From positions 147,626,001 to 147,690,000 of the forward strand of contig CM032229.1 in assembly GCA_019009955.1 (NCBI GenBank): DNA of 64,000 bases. The letters run 5' to 3'. The notes under the pieces were generated by a model, which did not search any database, was not told where the DNA came from, and saw only the letters and a program-made list of their open reading frames with translations. The position numbers and the translations under genes are program-made. Positions 56,565 through 64,000 of this stretch are shown here, in pieces (position 1 is the stretch's first letter; each line of letters begins with the position of its first letter). Source of the stretch: Riptortus pedestris (taxonomy: Eukaryota > Arthropoda > Insecta > Hemiptera > Alydidae).

Positions 56565-57080
56565 CATACATATAAGTAAAAAGTAAATGAAAAAGTAAAT
56601 CTACATATAAGTAAAAAGTAAATGAAAAAGTAAATCATACATATAAGTAAAAAGTTTTCGGCTTTCAGTAAATCATACGTATAAGTAAAAAGTAAATCAT
56701 ACATATAAGTAAAAAGTAAATGAAAAAGTAAATCATACATATACCAAAAAGTAGTTTTAGTAAAAAGTATTTTGTGAGACACATAGAAAATTCATTGCTT
56801 GATAAAGTAAAAAGTAAATCATGCATATAAGTAAAAAGTAAATGATAAAGTAAAAAGTAAATCATACATATAAGTAAAAAGTATTTAACGGTTCAAGTAA
56901 ACTTTCATCATATATAAGTAAAAAGTAAATCATGCATTTCCTAAAAAGTAAATGATAAAGTAAAAAGTAAATCATACATATAAGTAAAAAGTAAATGATA
57001 AAGTAAAAAGTAAATCATACATATAAGTAAAAAGTAAATGATAAAGTAAAAAGTAAATCATGCATATAAGTAAAAAGTAA
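56565..57080. repeat. Minisatellite of AAGTAAATCATACATATAAG units
   Basis: About 500 bp of imperfect tandem units, built from AAGTAAATCATACATATAAG and AAAAAGTAAATGATAAAGTA and interrupted by a few family A-like words (GTTTTCGGCTTTCAGTAAAT near 56655). It joins directly to family A interior at 57080. The minus-strand frames (YMYDLLF repeats) are artefacts. Confidence 0.85.
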
Positions 57081-57084
57081 ATGC

Positions 57085-57615
57085 TCAATGACAACCATAT
57101 TTGGTATTTAGGCTTCAAATAAAGTCTTTCATAATATATCAGCTTATCGTTAATATGACATGAGTAGGAGTGGGTGTTTACAGAAAGCCAAAAATTGAAA
57201 AATGCGAGTATTTCCGTTAATAATCAACATAGTGCAAAAACGTACATAACAACCTGTATAGAACAATTCATTCGTAATATGCTTGATTCTATACAATATT
57301 TCGAGCTGACGCATAATAACGGAGATATTAAGATTTTTCGAAATCCCCCCCCCTCCACTGGTCGGATCTCAGCCGTTAACAAACTTGATCTTTAATTTTA
57401 CATAAAACGTTTAAATATCCAGTTTGGTAACGATTTAATAGAAATTGCGCCCTGTGCCCGCTGGTGCGTCAGCAACAGACAGATACACACACACACACAC
57501 ACACACACATACAATTTTGAACGGACCTCATTTTCGTCTTCTTCTGGGTTGGAACGATGGACATTTAAACAAATGTTATAAAAATCATGTTATGAGTACG
57601 ACCTTTTAGCTGATA
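57085..57615 (+). repeat. Family A fragment, long-variant interior to near the CTAA end
   Basis: Begins AACCATATTTGGTATTTAGG, has (CA)n at 57484-57508, and runs to GAGTACGACCTTTTAGCTGA, where the palindrome should follow but is replaced by other DNA. Confidence 0.7.
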
Positions 57616-57619
57616 AAAG

Positions 57620-58490
57620 ACGAACCCGGGATGAAGTATCCGAAGATACCTGTAAGGAAAGTCTCCACCCGTGGCATGGGGCATGGCAAACATATATAAC
57701 TGTATAAAAACGAAACACTTCATACCCAGAGGAAGGAAGCTGTTAGTATGATTAGCGAAACGTAGCACAGTGGGCCTGGCCTGATTCCCTCATCATGGGC
57801 AGAAAGTAATTTTTGAGTGCGGATCTCGTTGAAACTTTGTATGATGTTTATTATGGGATTGAAAAGTTTTATTATTTATATAAAAGAGTTGAACTGAAAT
57901 TAACCATACGAATTAAAACAAGGGGTAATGAAGGCATAGGTTAGGTTACATAGGATTCTCAATGAATAAGTATCCAAAACAAAGTCAAGAATTAAGTCTT
58001 TCAGAAACCTTTTAAAGTTTGGTCTTTTTTTTTCTCTCTGTGTTTCTCTTTCTTTAGTTAATATTTACACGGAATTATAAAACGAAGATGTTAAAAGTTG
58101 TGGTAGCTGAGAGATAAAAGAAAAACTTTATGGCCGTGAAGAAGAATTTCTTCTAAAAATAAACCAGGTATAAAGCATACTCACATCACGCACGATATAA
58201 ATAGAAAGTTTACGCTTCAGTCCTTCATATTTTCAAACATTAAACACTCCTTATCTTTTTATGGCTAATTTAAAATAAACAGTTTCATATGATACAGCTA
58301 GCAGACCTTCGTATAAATTGTGAAAAACCAAAAGGATAACGGAATAGAATTAGAGGAGTGAACAGCTCTCATTATTTCTAGAAAATCTCTTTGCGTTTAT
58401 TAATTTAAAAACGATAATTCATCATCGATGTAAGATGAAAGTCTAAATCAATACTCATTTCGAAAAAGTTCGAAAACACATACAAACTAT
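57620..58490. other. Spacer with a possible decayed Penelope-type end
   Basis: 57715-57790 contains CCCAGAGGAAGGAAGCTG, then AGCGAAACGTAGCACAG. This recalls the degenerate ribozyme-type ends of Penelope-like elements, but the core does not fold as a hammerhead. The rest is AT-rich with no gene. Confidence 0.3.
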
Positions 58491-58493
58491 TTC

Positions 58494-58660
58494 TTACAAA
58501 GTTCGTACAGTTTTGTGTAGAACACCACACGATAAGTATTTTCTAATAAATACCAGTCTTTTCAAATACTCGTAGACGTCCACACTCGTTGTTATCATTA
58601 GAATAATGTATTCGGATATTAACAGTGTCCTCATGAATTTGGCAGATGCACTCACAGTCC
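58494..58660 (-). pseudogene. Possible relative of exon 2 of the secreted-protein gene
   Basis: The minus frame ends SVDVYEYLKRL ... HKTVRTL, compared with SMDVYKYLDEL ... NKTVR at the end of the 12-kb exon 2. Spacing between the two matches is nearly the same. There is no convincing splice acceptor, and the upstream part does not match clearly. Similarity over such a short stretch could be chance. Confidence 0.25.
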
Positions 58661-59118
58661 CGATCCCCCCATCAAGGTGCAAAAAATCCAAATAACCTAT
58701 TTTTTTTCCTGAACCAAGTTTTTTTTGTTTATAATTTAATCCTGAACCTTGAAAATTTAGTTGAATCATAAATAAGGTACTTTAAGGAGCTACGTTAATT
58801 CAAAGTTGCAAGTTTCAAACACCTCAATCCGGACACTTTTTGATCCATGTAAATCAACGTTCCTATCAAACGAGAGATAATACAAATCAGTTTTAATTTA
58901 TATCTCTCTGATTATACATGGGATACAGAATGCTGGGACATCCTAACAGCTATGATATCCATTAATACGAACTATATATTTTTAAAAACAAACTCTTTTT
59001 GACACCCATTACTCATATTTGGGAAGGTGTGAAGAAGTTAGCTCACGAGTCCTCACGATGATTTTTTTACTAAATGTTGGATGAACTATCTGAGAATCGA
59101 ATAGTGAAATGTTCGCAG

Positions 59119-59214
59119 TCGGGAAATGTTAGACGAGAGGATCGAGAGGGAAACGATGAATGAAATAGCGGCTTGGAGGGAGCGCTACCTGTTATCCCCT
59201 CTCCGACTCCTATG
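59119..59214 (+). other. Candidate internal exon
   Basis: 96 bp between TTCGCAG (weak acceptor, no pyrimidine tract) and GTAAAC (plausible donor). It is open in one frame and reads REMLDERIERETMNEIAAW then RERYLLSPLRLL, a charged helix-like sequence. GC is well above the flanks. Length is a multiple of three. No family was recognised, and no partner exons were found. Confidence 0.3.
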
Positions 59215-59219
59215 GTAAA

Positions 59220-59699
59220 CCTTGCCTTACTTTTCTATGATTGCAAAACATTCAGTATTGTTTTACTCATCATATCATATTGTACACACCTAATTATTTC
59301 ATCCTAAAGTGTATTAAATATAGGTATTTTGTGTATCAAAGTGGAACGAGTTTGAAGCCAATTGTTTTGGTAAATACTATTTTATTATTTAATTTTACGT
59401 TTATTATAGTTAGATAAGTTTACATATGTATGATACTTTCTCTTAGCCTCTGTATGGAATTAGTAGAACGATAAATTATATTTATGTGACGAGTTTCAAC
59501 TGCTCATGTACTACTTTTCTTTATATTGAAATAAAACGCATTCTTGAGCTATAATTATTCATTAGTAATGTTTTGGGCAGGACAAATAAAATGCTGACAA
59601 CTAGATATTTGGGATATTCTATTTTGAATTCAAATTCAAGCTGTGAACTTGACAACAAAATTTTAGTATATCTCTATTTCTCTCTTCGGTGTCTTACTT
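59220..59699. other. AT-rich spacer
   Basis: No gene or shared repeat recognised. Confidence 0.4.
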
Positions 59700-59791
59700 A
59701 GAAATAGTGAATATTTGGTGAGATGACATCACTTCTTTGTCATACGAGCACGTGAGAGATCTACTTAGTTTACGCAGCCCTGCGTGACGAA
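59700..59791 (-). repeat. Family A GTCCG-end fragment
   Basis: GGTGAGATGACATCACTTC, then CTTAGTTTACGCAGCCCTGC and GTGACGAAC. Same subfamily as copy 6. Confidence 0.6.
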
Positions 59792-60391
59792 CGTTTGCAT
59801 AATTAGGACAAGGGATAGAATCCTGTTCAGCAATCAATTCAGGCACTTGTTGTTTTTTTTAGGATTAATTTCAATCAGCATTATTTACCTCGTAGTACGT
59901 AAACAATACTTGACTTAACCACTCCATTGATAGTCACGCCGTTTGTTATGTTCAATATTGCCTACAAACAATAGTACTTGAGGTAGAGCTCAAAACATTA
60001 CTAATCTCTGTATGGCCTGGCTGCTGAGTGGGGTAGTAGGTAGGTGGGGTGTTTGTTTGGGAAGTCAACATCGTCGTTATTATGCCCTTTTGGAAATGTA
60101 AAATTTAGTGTTATGGTTATTTTGTATCTTCGATTGTTTTAGTATATATTACTAAATATTTAAATTATACTAACTTATTTGCTATATTTTGTTAATACAT
60201 TTATGTACAGTTTTTAATTTCTTGGATAGTTGAACTTACGTATTCTATTCTTGTAGGTCATCAAAGCCCATAGCGCTTAAGAATAGTAGCATATGCATAT
60301 ATATAATTTTTTTTTTTACATTCTTCTAATTTTAAGGCTAGGGTCTCCAATAAAAACATTATTTTTTCCCGATGCAAACCCTATTGCAACT

Positions 60392-60433
60392 GCCCTAAAT
60401 GTTTTGTGACTTATTTGCCACCTCTTTAGGGGC
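60392..60433 (-). ncRNA. Decayed hammerhead-like motif, left arm of E2
   Basis: Minus strand: stem I GCCC/GGGC, CTAAAGA (G5 changed to A), extra G, stem II GTG/CAC, AAAA in place of GAAA, A-U closing CAUU, then A. Two invariant bases are lost, so it should be inactive, while both stems pair perfectly. Confidence 0.5.
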
Positions 60434-60910
60434 TATCCCTTTTGAAAAGAATATTAATAACATTAATTTAACACTTCCCTTAATGATTCTTTTGCTATGT
60501 ATTGTATTAGTAAGTGCCTACATCTATGACATATGTATTAAATCTAATTATAAATTGCTAAATACATTTCTGAAGTGCTCGTTTACCTTTTACATTACGT
60601 TGTGACTGTCCTCACAGAAGAGATAAATGGTACTGAGAGTTTCCCGTTGTAGTTTAAGTCAGCTGACTAAAAATCGATTATTTACAAGTCAATCTTGAAC
60701 TCGATCATTTCGCTTCATAATTTAAAATCGATTAATTTAATATAAAATGTTATAGAATATATGATTGATTGATTGATTTATAATTAGATTTAATAAATAT
60801 ATCATAGATGTAGGAATTGACTAATACAATATATAGCAAAAGGATTATTTTATAAGGGATGTGTTAAATTAATGTTATTAATAATTTTTTATATTTTTTT
60901 AAAAAGGATA

Positions 60911-60952
60911 GCCCCTGAAGAGGAGGCAAATAAGTCACGAAACATTTAGGGC
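60911..60952 (+). ncRNA. Hammerhead-like motif, right arm of E2
   Basis: GCCC (60911-60914), CTGAAGA (60915-60921), extra G, weak stem II (GAG/CAC with one mismatch), GAAA (60939-60942), A-U closing the CATT loop, A at 60948 as the cleavage-site base, GGGC (60949-60952). All invariant core bases are present. Stem II is the weak point. Confidence 0.5.
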
Positions 60953-61009
60953 AGTTGCAATAGGGTTTGCACCGAAATAAATGTTTTTTATTGGTGACCC
61001 TTGCCATAA

Positions 61010-61520
61010 AAGTTGATGAGTATATAAAAAATATTGGATCCAGAATAAGAATAATAATTTTTTGAAGCTATATGTCCACTCACTCACTCACGCACGCTTT
61101 TTTTCCAAATGCAAATCTAATGCTCCCAAGTTGTGCAGGCCGGCTAGTTTTACCGTTGATTGGGATCTTATTCTTCTTGCGTATCACACAGTCAATAGTG
61201 TTCCTTTCTTTTCCATCAAGTTCCATTAAGGCTTTTGAATTGGTCGTCGTGTTTTAGCCGTGATGGGCGAATCTTCCTTCCCCCAGTCTTGTTCAGTAGA
61301 ATTTTATTCTTGGCTTAATAGTCGAGTAGTGTAAGTGATAGCAATAAGATCTGAGACTCTTAATGACAAAATCATTAGAGTACAACCGATATAGAACTTA
61401 ATTAGTGGCGTTTTCCAAATCTTAATAGTTCTACATTAAATTATTGTGATATGATAGTGTGGTTCTATTGGAAAATAGAAATGTATTATTATTTTTAATT
61501 TAGTTCTTATTCATCTATGA
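61010..61520. other. AT-rich spacer
   Basis: A short frame at 61072-61257 has no support. No repeat recognised. Confidence 0.4.
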
Positions 61521-61667
61521 TTAATAAAATATGTAATAATAAAAGTTTCTGGGACAACTGGTAATGAAAAGCCACGTCGAACGCCATTTGGTGGTAGAAC
61601 ACGGCACACCTTGTCAGACCGTTGCTCTCTATTCCTTTATCAAAGGAGCTACTCAATTGCCCCCCAA
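61521..61667 (+). other. Short protein-like open frame, unidentified
   Basis: 49 codons open from TGA (61518) to TAA (61668) with no ATG. The second part reads NEKPRRTPFGGRTRHTLSD, with local GC above the flanks. Possibly a terminal exon or a decayed transposon piece. No family recognised. Confidence 0.22.
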
Positions 61668-61967
61668 TAATTGAAGGTACTATATATGTATGAGTAAATT
61701 TCTGCTTTTTACCATAATTGAGCCTCTTTCGAATGAGGATATGTCTATTTTACAAATCTATATACATTGTTTAGGAATTTTGAGGAGTAATTTATTATTT
61801 TTATTATATATTTATTACTTACTTTTTATTAAATTTAATTACATTTTTAAATGTAACGAATATTAAAGAATATAAATATGAAAATTCTTGGCTTAATAGT
61901 CGATGAAGACGTAGGAGCCTTTTGAATTGAAGCTCATCTATCATCTATAAATATTATAAATAAAAAG

Positions 61968-62836
61968 TCCGTCACGCAGGGGCTGCGTAAAGTAAGGAGA
62001 TTTCTCTCTTGAAGTTTAATAATAGATAACTTTTCTTACTGGTAAGTGAATAAGTACAAACGGAAATAAGAAATCTTTCCCCTCCAGACGGGAAACGTCT
62101 GAATTGCAAACAAACAGGTCTGCCAAGCCGACTCTCACCGGAATGAAAAACAATTACTGAAATATATCAGAATATAACTTATTAATTTGAATGATAAGTA
62201 TTTACTATATCTAGTACAGTAATTTATAATGAGTCAGAATAGTTTTTATCTCAACCAATCTAATTTAAGTAATCCAAAAACTTAAGACGGGGGGGGGGGG
62301 GTCACCAGAACATATTTGCATGTATTTCGTATAATAAAGGTATCTTGAAAGCAATATTTGGTATTTAAGGTTTGAATAATGTGGTTCATTAATTGACCTA
62401 GTTTTGTTAGGTAACCATGAGTAGAAGTAGGGGTTTGCTGAAGGCTGAAAACTATAAAATCCAAATACCTCGGCTAATATTCATGATACAGAAAATATGT
62501 ATATATCATTTAATTTGTAATAAGATTGGCTCTTTACAATTTGGCGATTTGACTTATAGTAACGGAGGTATTTCGAATTTTCAAAATCCCCCCTTCTAAA
62601 CCCCCCTCCCACTGGTCCTATTGCAGCTCTTAACGAACTCGATCTTCCTTTTTACATAAAACGATTAAATATGGGATTTGGTAACGATCAAACTCAAATT
62701 GAAAGATATATATATATAATTGAACGGACCTCATTTTCGTCATCTCCTGGGTAGGATCGATAGACATTTGAGGAAATTTTTCAAAACTCGTGAGTTCGAC
62801 CTCAATAGCTGATTTCCCTCAAGGGAAATCTGCTAA
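61968..62836 (+). mobile_element. Family A copy 16, both ends intact
   Basis: Starts GTCCGTCACGCAGGGGCTGC and ends GATTTCCCTCAAGGGAAATC plus TGCTAA. 869 bp, G run at 62290-62300, very short TA tract (62706-62716). Intact ends and limited decay make it useful for a consensus. Confidence 0.87.
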
Positions 62837-64000
62837 TAGAAACATAAATCGTAACACTTTTATAGATTTATGATGGATTTAGTGGAGAATGAGCATGACG
62901 TTCCCGTGATTGTATCGGACTTGGAAGTACTAAATTGTTAGATTGATAGCAGCGTTGGTAGAATGTGACGAACTATTTATGCCCTAACAGTGTGAGAAGA
63001 TTATGAGGTGTTTGTATTTGCTGATAGATTTTCTGATGGCTATAGAGCTAAGCCTATAATGAGCCATAACGACACTAACAGTTGAACCGTTATTGTCCCA
63101 TGAATATTGAAGTTGATAACTACCCTCTCCTTATCAGAGCTCCTCCTATAGCTTCTCCTCCCTTCACTTTCCTACAGTTATAATTCGAATAATTTTTCCA
63201 GGCTCTTAACTTTGGTATTTGTAAAGAACATAGTAATTCTTTCTCTTTTCCGCCCTCTTCTCTTTTTTCCCCAACACTTTATAATGAACATTCATTTCTC
63301 CCTGGACCGCTATTTCTTACTTCCTCTCTCATCTTTCATATTCCTCTTTACTACCATTTTTTCCGGGCATATCTCATGGTCTTTTTTTCTCTCATTTCGC
63401 TTCATTTTTCTTTTAAAATTCCCGTTGTTCTCAATGAGCATTATAATCGTTGTTAACGAATAGTTATTAGGGTTTCGTGTACAAGAGATGAATGCTATTC
63501 TCGTTAACAACAAAAATGACGTAATAGTAAGCACCGATGTTTCGCATAAATTGAACCAATTATTACGTCAGTTATTAAGAAATAATAACACCAGGAAAAC
63601 GTTTGCCTCTTTAAAATTTTTTCTCTTTTTTCTAAATTTGGCCGGCCCACTAGACCTACGTTACATAATACATCAGCAGAAATAAATTAATTTTTTGTTT
63701 CGGTATTTTTTTTTGTGCGAACCAATTTATTAAAGTTGGGCTTTTGAGTGGGATTCTAGTAAATCCTTGAGAAAATTAAAATTAAACCTCGACACTTCTA
63801 ATTACAATCGAAATTGCTTCATCATATTCTACTAAACTCTCCCTCGGTACAATGTTTTTTTTTGTACTTTTTAATCAAACTAATCTAAATTATGGACAAA
63901 AAATGATTATTCAATTTTGTTAGTGTATCTGCAACTATTTAGTTAATGTCGTTTAGTGCTGCTATGTTCCCGTAGTAATATTTATGATTATAACTACTTG
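62837..64000. other. Non-repetitive DNA, no gene assigned
   Basis: AT-rich. Two opposed frames overlap at 63212-63534 with no recognised family. No family A, B or C sequence seen. Confidence 0.4.

Larger units (their letters stand above)
60337..61004. mobile_element. Element E2: inverted arms with hammerhead-like motifs
   Basis: Arms 60337-60485 and 60838-61004 are inverted copies: GCAAACCCTATTGCAACTGC, CCTAAATGTTT, GACTTATTTGCC, GGGGCTATCC and AACATTAATTTAACAC. The sequence is unrelated to E1, yet total length (~670 bp), arm length (~150 bp), spacer and outward-facing ribozyme-like motifs are all similar. The frame at 60399-60605 has no other support and lies over the arm and spacer. Confidence 0.7.

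Noticed and set aside
56564..56865. Minus-strand frames with repeated YMYDLLF
   Set aside because: Direct translation of the minisatellite. No start context or homology.
57715..57790. Possible fourth hammerhead motif
   Set aside because: It has GCGAAACGTAG and an upstream CAGAGGA, but stem I does not pair and the second core base is wrong. Kept only as a possible decayed Penelope-type end.

Overview
This is AT-rich eukaryotic DNA, most probably from an arthropod. It contains a mariner element, a LINE with an RNase H domain, an RTE-like reverse-transcriptase relic, and a non-coding repeat with the 'GGTTCAGCCGTTT...ACAAACAAAC' signature common in arthropod genomes. There is no operon structure and no long open frame outside low-complexity DNA. 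The species cannot be named from the sequence.

Layout. A 5'-truncated LINE with target-site duplications fills 119-3973. From 5.7 kb to the end the window is dominated by one dispersed family, called A here. It has about 16 copies with both ends (or nearly so) and 15 or more fragments, covering roughly a quarter of the window. In the orientation used here it runs from GTCCGTCACGC (5' hairpin) through an internal TA/CA microsatellite to a 20-bp palindrome and CTAA. It has asymmetric subterminal inverted repeats and no clear target duplication, which suggests a non-autonomous rolling-circle (Helentron/HINE/DINE-1-like) element. An internally deleted mariner (8154-9112) sits in the TA tract of one copy. 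A second family, B, occupies about 30.5-32.0, 33.5-34.5 and 47.4-48.6 kb. A third, C, with a tRNA-like head, forms an inverted pair at 54.9-55.7 kb. Between about 51.4 and 55.0 kb, families A, B and C are interleaved in pieces of 10-50 bp, which looks like a chimeric consensus or an extreme rearrangement.

Genes. The best candidate is a small secreted protein on the + strand. Exon 1 (10545-10641) encodes a signal peptide and exon 2 (12338-12564) completes a 107-residue frame. The phases agree across a 1.7-kb intron, and AATAAA overlaps the stop. Other protein-like but unidentified fragments lie at 9924-10247 (-), 16769-16903 (+), 24841-25118 (+), 48.7-49.0 kb, 59119-59214 (+) and 61521-61667 (+).

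Most interesting signals. Two unrelated ~670-bp elements (10819-11498, inside the putative intron, and 60337-61004) share one design: ~150-bp inverted arms, each with a hammerhead-ribozyme-like motif. Both have a short stem I, CUGANGA, one extra base, stem II, GAAA, a one-pair stem III with a 4-nt loop, and a cleavage-site base. A third motif of the same form is at 42029-42066 (-). Short stem III hammerheads are known from Penelope-like elements. A separate striking signal is a 125-bp island (28548-28672) holding three perfect 19-nt hairpins with 8-bp stems and GNA triloops at regular spacing. A family A insertion (44180-44914) can be compared with its empty site in an inverted duplicate at 43.4 kb.
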